This document shows, piece by piece, positions 1 through 7,130 of a stretch of DNA of 33,345 bases (positions are counted from its first letter, which is position 1; every line of letters starts with the position of its first letter). Source of the stretch: an uncultured Lachnospiraceae bacterium (GTDB taxonomy: Bacteria > Bacillota > Clostridia > Lachnospirales > Lachnospiraceae). The position numbers and the translations under genes were made by a program. The notes under the pieces were generated by a model. That model did no database searches, was not told the DNA's origin, and saw only the letters and a list, made by a program, of their open reading frames with translations. Location of the stretch: the NCBI GenBank assembly GCA_910579645.1, contig CAJTVK010000023.1, forward strand, positions 9,536-42,880, written 5' to 3'.

Positions 1-97
1 CATGAACCACATATTTTATAGACAGAAAGGGCAGGATCCATTTGAAATCTGGGCTTTAGCGGAAGGTTTTTAACGGACGATAGGTATCGCCGGCAGG

Positions 98-682
98 TCA
101 TCTGTTTTCCCTCATGGCTCTGCAGGGGTTTCCGTAGGCTATGGTATGGTCGGGAATATCCTTGGTGACGACGCTGCCGGCACCGATTACCACATTATTT
201 CCGATTGTGACACCCGGCATAATGATGGCGCCGCCGCCAATCCATACATTGTCCCCGATGGTTACGGGTGCGGTCTGGGTTTTGCAAAACGCAAAGGAAC
301 CGTCTTCTTTGGGTTCCCCGAAGCGGTCGAGGGCATTTGTCGGGTGGAAAGCCGTATATATCTGTACGTTAGGGGCAATTAAGGCATTGTCCCCAATCGT
401 GATTTTATTGTCATCTAAAAAAGTACAGTTCATATTTACCTCGCAATTGTTTCCGAAATAAATATTGTTTCCGTAATCTACATAAAAAGGTGCGGTAATC
501 CATAGATTCTTGCCCTGTCCTCCCAACAATTCCTGCAGTATGCGCTTTTTCTCTTCCGCATTTGCGGAATCCGTTCTGTTATAATCCCGGATAAGATCTT
601 TTGCCTTATGCCATTGATTCAATAATTCCCCGTCGCCGCAGTCATAAAGCTGTCCTGCCAGCATCTTTTCCCGTTCCGTCAT
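98..682 (-). CDS. Maltose/galactoside-type O-acetyltransferase (LacA/Maa family)
   Basis: The 194-residue protein has the left-handed beta-helix hexapeptide repeats of acetyl-CoA-dependent sugar O-acetyltransferases (for example GDNALIAPNVQIY and GDNVWIGGGAIIMPGVTIGNNVVIGAGSVV-type turns). It also has the conserved YTAFHP segment that carries the catalytic His, and the usual C-terminal NPCRAMR. Length and N-terminal helix (MTEREKMLAGQLYD) match the LacA/Maa family, which acetylates a sugar hydroxyl in the cytoplasm. The ATG start is preceded by AGGAGGG with 8 nt spacing. It stands alone, divergent from the Rep region. The exact sugar acceptor cannot be told from sequence. Confidence 0.92.
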   Translation of the reverse strand: MTEREKMLAGQLYDCGDGELLNQWHKAKDLIRDYNRTDSANAEEKKRILQELLGGQGKNLWITAPFYVDYGNNIYFGNNCEVNMNCTFLDDNKITIGDNALIAPNVQIYTAFHPTNALDRFGEPKEDGSFAFCKTQTAPVTIGDNVWIGGGAIIMPGVTIGNNVVIGAGSVVTKDIPDHTIAYGNPCRAMRENR

Positions 683-788
683 AACCGTATCCCTCCTATC
701 TGCTAATAGCCTGTAAATGGAATGACTCTATTTTAACATAACCATAGATATAATGCCATGGAAAAATCCGCAATGGCACGGTTTGTTA

Positions 789-803
789 TTTTATAGTATA
801 AAA
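789..803. other. AT-rich perfect palindrome upstream of a tiny ORF
   Basis: TTTTATA-G-TATAAAA is a perfect 7+1+7 palindrome, flanked by looser TTGTT/AACAA arms (783-810). It lies between the acetyltransferase gene and the 28-codon ORF at 840. It could be an operator or part of a promoter; no function can be assigned from the sequence. Confidence 0.3.
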
Positions 804-839
804 ACAACAATTTCTTCTTTCTTTAAAGAGGGCGAAAGG

Positions 840-926
840 ATGGGAAATAAAGGTTTTGCCTTGGGAATGATACGCATTTTCCGGAAGAACTATAGAAGCG
901 GAACGGAGAGAATTACAGCAGAATAG
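840..926 (+). CDS. Possible 28-residue basic peptide
   Basis: An ATG with a good ribosome binding site (GAGGG at 828-832, 7 nt spacing) opens a 28-codon frame ending in TAG. The peptide (MGNKGFALGM...ITAE) is basic with a short hydrophobic stretch. I recognise no family. It directly precedes the iteron array of the Rep locus and could be a leader or small gene of that element, or chance. The support is only the ribosome binding site and position. Confidence 0.25.
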   Translation: MGNKGFALGMIRIFRKNYRSGTERITAE

Positions 927-1015
927 TTATAAATATGACACATAAAACGGAGTTTTTTCGCATAGGAAGAATTTGTTTTTTCCGGAGAAATAATCCGGCA
1001 GAAATCTGGTTACTT

Positions 1016-1145
1016 AACGAAAAAAATGGAGTGAGTGTTGATTTTAACGCGGAAATTGGAGAACAGGACGGATTTGCGGAAATAGGCTTTGACTTAAACG
1101 CAGAAAATGGAGACAGTGCTTAAGAAAGTAACGCAGAAATTGGAG
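1016..1145 (+). repeat. Left iteron cluster (direct repeats)
   Basis: Four 16-bp copies of the consensus AACGCRGAAAWTGGAG lie in direct orientation at 1016-1031, 1046-1061, 1097-1112 and 1130-1145. A degenerate copy at 1073-1088 (10 of 16 matching) restores a spacing of about 24-33 bp, and another partial copy lies near 998-1009. Regularly spaced direct repeats of this size beside a Rep_3 initiator gene are the hallmark of iteron-type plasmid origins, where Rep monomers bind to open the DNA. Confidence 0.85.
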
Positions 1146-1279
1146 CCGTTTGTAGCTTTTACACATAAAAAACAGAGCAATGCCGGATTTGGTAAAAGTA
1201 AAACTCCAAATAATGCGTTAGTTATTTCCTTATTTGATGTAAAGTAGGTAAAAGATAGGATATAATGCCGAAAATGCTT

Positions 1280-1306
1280 AAAACTACTATATTTAGTGGT
1301 TTTTTT
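1280..1306 (+). terminator. Weak terminator-like hairpin upstream of rep promoter
   Basis: A 10-bp stem with one G-T pair (1280-1289 with 1294-1303) and a TATT loop is followed by a T run. The stem is AT-rich, so termination would be weak. It may isolate the rep promoter just downstream, or be part of the AT-rich unwinding region. Confidence 0.3.
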
Positions 1307-1307
1307 A

Positions 1308-1337
1308 TTGACAAAATACTACAAAAAAGCGGATAAT
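1308..1337 (+). promoter_or_regulatory. Predicted sigma-A promoter of the rep gene
   Basis: TTGACA (1308-1313) and GATAAT (1332-1337) are separated by 18 bp, a near-consensus housekeeping promoter. It reads into the rep gene at 1468, and iterons begin 9 bp downstream of the -10 box, so Rep binding there should repress transcription. Confidence 0.65.
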
Positions 1338-1467
1338 ATGATTTAGACGAGAAAACTGGAGTTTTGAGTGTCCAGAATTATCGTATATAAAAAGAACTCC
1401 AAAATATGCGTTCAAAAAGAAAAAAGTCCAGAAAATGCGTTTAAATCAAAAAGAATGGAGAAAAGCC

Positions 1468-2613
1468 ATGAAGGAGCCGATACCTTTTGAAGAAGTGGAG
1501 TACAAGAAAAGTAATTTTTTAATTGGCGCGAAATACAAATCTTCGTTATTGGAAAATAAGGTTCTTGCCATCAGCCTTACAAAGGTAAGGAAGGACGAGA
1601 GCGGGCAGTTAATCAGTACCGTAACGGCATCGGAATTAAAGAAATATATGAAAAAGACAAACGGTTCTTTCTATGACCAGCTTTATTCCTGTGCGGATAA
1701 CTTGGCCAATAGGCAGATTGTGATGGAGGATCGGGAAAACAATAAGTTTATGATACTGAATATCGTACAGACTGCATTGTATGACAATGGGAAATTTACC
1801 ATTAAATACAATTCCGATCTGGAAAAGTATCTTTATGGCCTGCAGCAGAATTTCACAAAGCTGAGCCTGCCGGTAATGATGTCTTTTAAATCGGTGTATT
1901 CCTTTCGGCTGTATGAATTATTAAAATCCAAGGCATATTATCCAAGAGACAAGAAAAGGCCGGAAAACCTGTTCCGGATTACTTTTTCGCTGTCGGAGTT
2001 AAAGCTGGATCTTGGAGCTGTGAATTCCAGCTATGACCGGGTACAGAGGGTGCTGAAAAGCAGTACCCCGGATTATGACAAGGCAGTGGAAGCGGCCAAA
2101 GAAAAGACTTTTGCCCGTTGGGGGGACTTTAAAGACCGGGTGATTGACGTGGCAGTGAACGAAATCAATTCCATGGCGGAGGCCTGCATGAATGTTTCTT
2201 ATGAATTGGGAAAAGCAGGGCGGGGCGGCAAAGTGTATGAAGTTTCTTTTATCGTGAAGCTGACCGGCGGAATGATGGAATTCATGGAACAGAATGTGGT
2301 GCTTGCACCTATGGTTTCGCCGGATATGAGTGTAGTCGAATTGATTGACAATCTGTTAGAGGACGAAGATATGCGTGTGAAAGATATCAAGGCAATTGCG
2401 GTGGCGGCGGAAAATGATTTTGAACGGGTGAAAAATGCATATGATATTTACCGGCGGCAGAAAGTGAAAGCGGCAAACTTTACCGGATGGATGGTGGCGG
2501 CAATTAAAAACGGCTATAAGGACTCAAAAAAATATCAGCGTAGCGGTTTTCATGATTTTGAGCAGAAGGAATATGATTTTGAACAGCTGGAACTGCAGCT
2601 TCTGTCGAATTAA
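1468..2613 (+). CDS. Plasmid-type replication initiator, Rep_3/RepB family
   Basis: The 381-residue product has the winged-helix Rep_3 layout: an N-terminal ALSxTKV-type segment with KSNFLIGAKYKSSLLENKVLAI, then the conserved stretch LPVMMSFKSVYSFRLYELLKSKAYY, and a second winged helix with LSELKLDLGA. A family-typical KVYEVSFIV strand follows. These proteins bind iterons and start replication of low-copy plasmids. The ATG at 1468 is chosen because AATGGAG lies 7 nt upstream; an earlier in-frame ATG at 1435 falls inside an iteron and has no ribosome binding site. No parA, parB or mobilisation gene is adjacent, and the neighbours are ordinary chromosomal genes, so this may be an integrated or domesticated replicon. 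Confidence 0.9.
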   Translation: MKEPIPFEEVEYKKSNFLIGAKYKSSLLENKVLAISLTKVRKDESGQLISTVTASELKKYMKKTNGSFYDQLYSCADNLANRQIVMEDRENNKFMILNIVQTALYDNGKFTIKYNSDLEKYLYGLQQNFTKLSLPVMMSFKSVYSFRLYELLKSKAYYPRDKKRPENLFRITFSLSELKLDLGAVNSSYDRVQRVLKSSTPDYDKAVEAAKEKTFARWGDFKDRVIDVAVNEINSMAEACMNVSYELGKAGRGGKVYEVSFIVKLTGGMMEFMEQNVVLAPMVSPDMSVVELIDNLLEDEDMRVKDIKAIAVAAENDFERVKNAYDIYRRQKVKAANFTGWMVAAIKNGYKDSKKYQRSGFHDFEQKEYDFEQLELQLLSN

Positions 2614-2628
2614 ACGATGAAATTGGAG
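2613..2628 (+). repeat. Isolated iteron overlapping the rep stop codon
   Basis: AACGATGAAATTGGAG matches the iteron consensus at 14 of 16 positions and shares its first A with the TAA stop of rep. It is the only copy found on the far side of the gene. Confidence 0.75.
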
Positions 2629-2671
2629 CAGGTTGGAAAATGGCGGACAGAAAAACAGAAATGAGGAAAAA

Positions 2672-3529
2672 ATGAAAAGACTATTGGTGACAGGTGCATC
2701 CGGTTTCTTGGGAAGCAGAATCGCGGAGTACTATAGGGATAAATTTGACGTGTGTGCTCCGGGGCATGGGGAAATGGATATTACGGACAGGGAGAGTGTG
2801 TTTGCGGTATTTAAAGAGGTAAGGCCTCACGCGGTCATACACGGCGCAGCGGTCTCCGATGTGGCAAGGTGTGAGAAAGAGCCGGAGAAATCGTGGAAAA
2901 TCAATGTGGACGGGAGCAGGAACATAGCCATGGCGGCGGAAGAGTTCCGTTCGAAATATTTATTCTGCAGTTCGGATCAGGTTTATTTCGGAAGCGACGT
3001 CCCGGGTTTGCACAAGGAGAGCGAAAAAGTAATGCCGCAGAATATTTACGGGAAAGAAAAACGGAAAGCAGAAGAAGAGTGCCTGGCGCAAAATCCGGAA
3101 TGCGTAGTTCTGCGGCTGTCCTGGATGTATGATCTTAGGACAAGGCGTGAGCAGGAACATAGCGATTTTTTCAGGACCTTGGCAGCCAAACTGCAGACGG
3201 ACGAGGAAATAAGCTATCCAATCTATGACGTACGCGGAATAACGGATGTCAATGAGGTAATCCGCAATTTGGAGAAAGCAACGGAACTGCGGGGAGGAAT
3301 CTATAATTTTGGCTCACCTAATGACAGCAATACTTATGAAACGGTCAAAGCGATGTTTGACGCACTGCGTTGGAATGCCGGGCGGCTGAAAAAAAATGAG
3401 ACTGCTTTTGCATCCAATCCCCGCAACATCAGCATGAGCCAGGAAAAACTGGCAGAGAACGGAATAAATTTTCCGTCCACTTTGGAAGCCCTTATCCGGA
3501 ACGGGAAAAAATTATGCGGAAAACGGTAA
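2672..3529 (+). CDS. RmlD-like NAD(P)-dependent sugar reductase/epimerase (extended SDR)
   Basis: The 285-residue protein begins MKRLLVTGASGFLGSR, with the GxxGxxG dinucleotide-binding motif of extended short-chain dehydrogenases. It has the catalytic Tyr-Lys pair in IYGKEKRKAE and the SSDQVYFG strand typical of RmlD (dTDP-4-dehydrorhamnose reductase) relatives. The usual start is the ATG at 2672, preceded by GAGGA; an upstream in-frame ATG at 2633 would add 13 poorly conserved residues. It begins 58 bp after rep and could be read from the rep promoter. No other nucleotide-sugar genes are near, so true RmlD activity is uncertain. Confidence 0.8.
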   Translation: MKRLLVTGASGFLGSRIAEYYRDKFDVCAPGHGEMDITDRESVFAVFKEVRPHAVIHGAAVSDVARCEKEPEKSWKINVDGSRNIAMAAEEFRSKYLFCSSDQVYFGSDVPGLHKESEKVMPQNIYGKEKRKAEEECLAQNPECVVLRLSWMYDLRTRREQEHSDFFRTLAAKLQTDEEISYPIYDVRGITDVNEVIRNLEKATELRGGIYNFGSPNDSNTYETVKAMFDALRWNAGRLKKNETAFASNPRNISMSQEKLAENGINFPSTLEALIRNGKKLCGKR

Positions 3530-3549
3530 AGTGATTTTGGAAGCAGCGC

Positions 3550-4080
3550 TTATTCATCCAACCATTTGATTTCCGGATAATATTCGAATATGGCCTTTCC
3601 GACAATATCCTCTTTTTCCACGAACTTGCTGTTCCAGTACCGTGAGTCCCAGGAATTGTTCCGGTTGTCGCCCATCATAAAGTAGCAATTGCCCGGTACG
3701 GTATACGGCCCGAAATCGGGCTGAAAGGTTTCTTTAATGTAAGGCTCTTCCAACGGGGTGCCGTCGATGTAAATCATTCCGTTTTTTCCTTCTATCGTTT
3801 CATTGGGCAGGGCGATGATTCTTTTTAAATAAGGGTCGGAGGAAGCAGGTTCATCGGGACATTGAAAAGCTACAATATCTCCTCGCTCCGGCTCTTCATT
3901 AAGATATGATAAGCGGTAAATGAAAATCCGGCTGTTTGTCATAATGGTATTTTCCATGGAACCGGTAGGAACCTGTGCATTGGCAATCAGCTTATCGTTA
4001 ATAAGGAAGGTCACTATCAGTGCAGCAAATATTACCTTTGCATATTCCCATATTTCTCTCATGATTTTTTTGGCAGTCAT
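3550..4080 (-). CDS. lepB: Type I signal peptidase
   Basis: The 176-residue membrane protease cleaves signal peptides from exported proteins at the outer face of the membrane. One N-terminal membrane helix (about residues 12-28) is followed by the serine nucleophile in VPTGSME (Ser41) and the general-base lysine in YLKRIIALP (Lys86). The C-terminal GDNRNNSWDSRYW box is also present. The start at 4080 has AGGAGA 6 nt upstream; a longer frame would run back into the preceding gene and lacks homology. It lies 46 nt downstream of the carboxypeptidase gene on the same strand, probably one operon, and ends 20 bp from the convergent SDR gene. Confidence 0.95.
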   Translation of the reverse strand: MTAKKIMREIWEYAKVIFAALIVTFLINDKLIANAQVPTGSMENTIMTNSRIFIYRLSYLNEEPERGDIVAFQCPDEPASSDPYLKRIIALPNETIEGKNGMIYIDGTPLEEPYIKETFQPDFGPYTVPGNCYFMMGDNRNNSWDSRYWNSKFVEKEDIVGKAIFEYYPEIKWLDE

Positions 4081-4126
4081 GGCGTATCTCCTGTGTTTGG
4101 GCTGAATTTCAGTATATTTATCCGGG

Positions 4127-5638
4127 CTATAAATCATAATCATCATATCTTGGCAGCTGTATATTCCGTCCCCGTTTGTATCGGTATCTGGTTTTCTTAT
4201 TGTACCGTGCCTTATAACGTCTGCGGCCTGCAAAGCTGTAGTTCTGTATGAGCGACCGGACGACAAATATCAAAATCAAAATGCCCGCGGCGGCAAGAAT
4301 GCCAAGCAGTACTTTTTTCACATTTACAAAAATAATGTTTTCCTTCGGCTCCGGTTCTTCTTCCGCTGCTGCAAGGGGTTCCGCAGGGCTGTCAAAATCG
4401 TAGGAGGAAGCGGCAGCAGCCACATCAATGGATGCGCTTCCTACATAGATGCCGTTGTAAGTATAGTCAATAACGGCAAGCTGGTTTTCGTTTTGCGCTT
4501 CATAGGAAATGGAAGACTGCAAATCTTCAAAGGAAGCGGTTTTGGGCAGGATAAGATAGCTGCTTTTATTTAAAGAAAGAATCGGTTTGGAATTGCCGAA
4601 AATATCGTTTTCCGTCTGGAAAAAATCCGCATTGTCTATCTGGTATTTCGTCTCGTTTTCCGATACATTTACGACTTCAAAATTGCTGAAGCCATAATTC
4701 AGCAAATCTATGGTATCCGTAAACTGGTTGGGTGATTCTTCTTTCATGACGACGCAGATGAGTTTCATGCCGTTTTGCTCAGCACAGGTCACAAGCGTCT
4801 GACGTGCATTATCCGTATATCCCGTTTTTCCCCCGATTACGCCTTCGTAGGGAAATTCCCCGGTTACCATCCTGTGATGCGTGCGCAATATGAAATCATC
4901 GGGCTGTGTGTCCGTGGGTTCATAATGCCGGGTGGGGGTGTTGGACATTTTTGCCAATAGTTCGTTCTGGTAAAAAGCCCGGGCGATGACGGCCAAATCA
5001 TAGGCGGAAGTATAATGGTTGTCGTCATGCAGACCGTTTGGATTCACAAAGTGTGAGTCCATGCATCCCAGTTCGGCGGCTTTTTTGTTCATCATATCGG
5101 CGAAGCCCTCGATGCTGCCGCCCACATGTTCCGCCACGGCATTTGCCGTTTCGTTGGCGGAACCCACAAGAACTCCATAGAGGGCATCCTCCATTGTGAG
5201 AGCCTGTCCCACATCCATTCCCATGTGAGAACTGCCGGGAGTAATGGAAAAAACGGCAGTTGGGGAAAAAGTGACCATTTCATCCAAGGAGGAATTTTCT
5301 GCGGCAATGAGACAAGTGAGTATTTTCGTCGTGCTGGCCGGATATAGCTGCTCGTGAATATTTTTGCTGTATAAAATAATGCCCGTTTCGGCCTCCATGA
5401 CAATGGCGGATTCCGCCCCGACGGAAGGGCCGTTAGGCCAGTTCTCGATTTCATTGGATTGTACGGGAAGGGATTTTCTGTCTTCCGCAGCCTGTGTCAG
5501 TTCATCCAGGCTGGCGGCATAAGAACGGAAGCCGCAGCCCCAAAATGCATAGGTCAATATGTATAAAGAAAATGCTAAGATTTTCGTTTTGCACTTGAAA
5601 TTTTTCATTCTTAAAGGTAATTTCATTATGGATACCAT
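4127..5638 (-). CDS. D-alanyl-D-alanine carboxypeptidase (peptidase S11, low-molecular-weight PBP)
   Basis: The 503-residue protein trims the terminal D-Ala from peptidoglycan stem peptides outside the membrane. All three active-site motifs of S11 enzymes are visible: SxxK (Ser102-Thr-Thr-Lys105), SxN (VGSANETANA) and KTG (GGKTGYTDNARQT). An N-terminal hydrophobic segment (about 20-35) acts as the export signal. A C-terminal helix (GILAAAGILILIFVV) with a very basic Arg/Lys/Tyr-rich tail anchors it. The ATG at 5638 is chosen because GAGGAAAGG lies just upstream; an alternative start is the ATG 12 nt downstream. A plausible promoter lies in the AT-rich gap to trmB. Confidence 0.93.
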   Translation of the reverse strand: MVSIMKLPLRMKNFKCKTKILAFSLYILTYAFWGCGFRSYAASLDELTQAAEDRKSLPVQSNEIENWPNGPSVGAESAIVMEAETGIILYSKNIHEQLYPASTTKILTCLIAAENSSLDEMVTFSPTAVFSITPGSSHMGMDVGQALTMEDALYGVLVGSANETANAVAEHVGGSIEGFADMMNKKAAELGCMDSHFVNPNGLHDDNHYTSAYDLAVIARAFYQNELLAKMSNTPTRHYEPTDTQPDDFILRTHHRMVTGEFPYEGVIGGKTGYTDNARQTLVTCAEQNGMKLICVVMKEESPNQFTDTIDLLNYGFSNFEVVNVSENETKYQIDNADFFQTENDIFGNSKPILSLNKSSYLILPKTASFEDLQSSISYEAQNENQLAVIDYTYNGIYVGSASIDVAAAASSYDFDSPAEPLAAAEEEPEPKENIIFVNVKKVLLGILAAAGILILIFVVRSLIQNYSFAGRRRYKARYNKKTRYRYKRGRNIQLPRYDDYDL

Positions 5639-5824
5639 ACCTTTCCTCGGTTTTGACAATTACTTTTTATAATACACTATTTTTTATCAAAACCAAACAG
5701 ATTTCATAAAAAATTCAAAGGTTTTTTTATTAACTCATCGCATGATGTCCATATGCTCTCGGTTCAAACGGCCGCACAGGCACGGGACTGAAAATTGATT
5801 TCCGTGTGAGGTACATCGGAATTG

Positions 5825-5852
5825 TTGACATTTTTTTCAAATGGTGTAAAAT
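5825..5852 (+). promoter_or_regulatory. Predicted promoter for trmB-trxA
   Basis: TTGACA (5825-5830) and TAAAAT (5847-5852) are separated by 16 bp, a good sigma-A promoter about 80 bp before the trmB start. Confidence 0.65.
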
Positions 5853-5929
5853 AGGCTCGAAGAAAATTGCATTTTCCGTCGGTAAAAAGTATGATTCGGC
5901 AAGGCGGAGAAAGGAGCGCGTCTGCAGAT

Positions 5930-6568
5930 ATGCGATTGAGGAATATAACAGGTGCAAGGGAACTGATTGGCAACAGCGAGTTTGTAATCCATGATCCGGA
6001 AGGGCAAAAGGGGAATTGGCACGGGATTTTTGGGAATAATAATCCCATACACATTGAAATAGGTATGGGAAAAGGACGATTTATTATGGATATGGCAAAA
6101 GCGCATGCCGACATAAATTATGTAGGCATTGAAAAATATTCCAGTGTGCTGCTGCGGGCAGTTCAGAAAATGGAGCAGGATCCTCTTGCCAATGTGCGTT
6201 TTATAAGAATGGATGCGGAGTCGATAGCGGAGGTTTTCGGAAAAGAGGAAATAGGGCGTATTTACCTGAATTTTTCCGATCCATGGCCGAAAGACAGGCA
6301 TGCAAAGAGAAGGCTTCCGTCCAGGGAATTTCTCGGCCGTTATGATAAGATATTGGAAAAGGGCGGGCATCTGGAATTTAAGACGGACAATGAGGATTTG
6401 TTCCGGTTTGCCATGGAGGAACTGGAGCCGGCAGGGTGGCGGGCAAAAAAGGTCACTTTTGACTTGCACCACGATGCGGAAATGCTGGAAGGAAATATCA
6501 TGACAGAATATGAAGAAAGATTTTCCGCCATGGGGAATGCAATTTATAAATATGTAATTGAACGATAA
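5930..6568 (+). CDS. trmB: tRNA (guanine-N7-)-methyltransferase
   Basis: The 212-residue enzyme methylates N7 of G46 in the tRNA variable loop using S-adenosylmethionine. The SAM-binding motif IEIGMGKGRFI and the family signature FSDPWPKDRHAKRRL are intact, and the C-terminal region with TEYEERFSAMG ends as in other TrmB proteins. The start MRLRNITGA at 5930 fits the family N-terminus and the usual length of 210-220. An AAAGGAG lies about 13 nt upstream, which is longer than ideal. An upstream in-frame ATG at 5891 has no ribosome binding site. The thioredoxin gene follows 34 nt later. Confidence 0.95.
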   Translation: MRLRNITGARELIGNSEFVIHDPEGQKGNWHGIFGNNNPIHIEIGMGKGRFIMDMAKAHADINYVGIEKYSSVLLRAVQKMEQDPLANVRFIRMDAESIAEVFGKEEIGRIYLNFSDPWPKDRHAKRRLPSREFLGRYDKILEKGGHLEFKTDNEDLFRFAMEELEPAGWRAKKVTFDLHHDAEMLEGNIMTEYEERFSAMGNAIYKYVIER

Positions 6569-6602
6569 ATGGGAAAAGGTAAAAGAAAGTGAGGAAAAGG
6601 AT

Positions 6603-6923
6603 ATGGAATACAAATTTACAACGGAAAATTTTGATGCAGAGGTATTGAAATCCGAGTTGCCGGTATTGGTGGATTTTTTTGCAGATTGGTGCGGCCCTTG
6701 CAAAATGATGGCGCCTATCGTGGAAGAGATGGCAAACAGCTTTGACGGTAAAGTGAAAGTGGGAAAATGTAATATAGAGGAAAATATGGAGATTGCACAG
6801 AAGTATCATGTAATGCATATTCCCACCTTTGTTTTCTTTAAAGGGGGTCAGGCTGTGGAGACGCATGTGGGGGCATTGTCCAGGCAGGACTTGGAAAAGA
6901 AACTTCAGGGGATAACCGAATAG
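6603..6923 (+). CDS. trxA: Thioredoxin
   Basis: The 106-residue cytoplasmic disulfide reductase has the active site WCGPC (Cys30, Cys33), the buried Asp region VLVDFFADW and the cis-proline in HIPTFVFF, all typical of thioredoxin. The start at 6603 follows GAGGAAAAGGAT; the frame is open further upstream into the trmB end but lacks homology there. It is co-transcribed with trmB. A hairpin after the stop may end most transcripts before the antiporter operon. Confidence 0.95.
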   Translation: MEYKFTTENFDAEVLKSELPVLVDFFADWCGPCKMMAPIVEEMANSFDGKVKVGKCNIEENMEIAQKYHVMHIPTFVFFKGGQAVETHVGALSRQDLEKKLQGITE

Positions 6924-6934
6924 TTATATAGGAG

Positions 6935-6960
6935 GAACACTCGCACGGCGGGTGTTCGTT
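6935..6960 (+). terminator. Terminator-like hairpin after trxA
   Basis: GAACACTCGC (6935-6944) pairs with GCGGGTGTTC (6948-6957) with one G-T pair and a 3-nt loop. The tail is GTTTCTT, with only a modest T run, so partial read-through into the antiporter operon is possible. Confidence 0.5.
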
Positions 6961-6971
6961 TCTTATGCACA

Positions 6972-7120
6972 GCCCCGTGCAGATGAGATATGCCGCTGAT
7001 GCGGCGCACGGGGGGCGTCCGGCGCAGGCTGCTCGATTGAGCCTTCCGGACGGCTCAGGGAGACGGCAAAACATGGCAGGAGGGCAGGGCGGGAATTGCC
7101 TGAAAAGCCCGAAAGGGAGG
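6972..7120 (+). promoter_or_regulatory. Structured, GC-rich 5' leader of the antiporter operon (candidate cis-regulatory RNA)
   Basis: The leader can form several stable elements. CCCCGTGC (6973-6980) pairs with GCACGGGG (7006-7013), enclosing a GCCGC-TGAT-GCGGC hairpin (6992-7005). TGAGCC (7038-7043) pairs with GGCTCA (7052-7057). The loop of this second hairpin, CCGGAC (7046-7051), is complementary to GTCCGG (7017-7022), giving a pseudoknot or a rival helix. AGGCT (7026-7030) with AGCCT (7040-7044) is another rival. A small CCC-GAAA-GGG hairpin (7108-7117) touches the mrpE ribosome binding site. I could not match it to a named riboswitch class. Confidence 0.45.
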
Positions 7121-7130
7121 AGTGGGAGAA

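Larger units (their letters stand above)
1204..1441 (-). repeat. Right iteron cluster (mostly inverted), around the rep promoter
   Basis: The same 16-bp motif appears in inverted orientation at 1204-1219, 1397-1412 and 1426-1441 (the last ending GGAC instead of GGAG). A diverged inverted copy lies at about 1370-1385 and a direct copy at 1346-1361. The copies at 1346-1441 lie between the predicted rep promoter and the rep start codon, the position used by autorepressing Rep proteins in iteron plasmids. The segment between 1220 and 1345 is AT-rich and could be the DNA-unwinding element. Confidence 0.8.

Noticed and set aside
754..778. TGCCAT...ATGGCA inverted repeat upstream of the acetyltransferase
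   Set aside because: A 6-bp stem with a 13-nt loop is easily expected by chance and does not sit on a convincing promoter.
935..1123. 62-codon open frame through the left iterons
   Set aside because: Its sequence is the iteron repeat read as protein (repeated NAEIGE/NAENGD); it has no ribosome binding site and no family.
1157..1165. Possible DnaA box (TTTTACACA)
   Set aside because: It has two mismatches to TTATCCACA and no companion boxes nearby, so it is not enough to support a DnaA site.
998..1441. Possible CRISPR array
   Set aside because: Repeats are only 16 bp, vary in sequence, occur in both orientations, and sit beside a Rep_3 gene with no cas genes; iterons explain them.
5837..6703. 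288-codon open frame antisense to trmB
   Set aside because: It is a mirror of the well-supported trmB and trxA genes, with low-complexity, Phe/His/Ser-rich translation and no recognisable domain.
6935..6960. Hairpin read as part of a known riboswitch together with the following leader
   Set aside because: No consensus of a named riboswitch class could be matched by eye; the hairpin is better explained as the trxA terminator.
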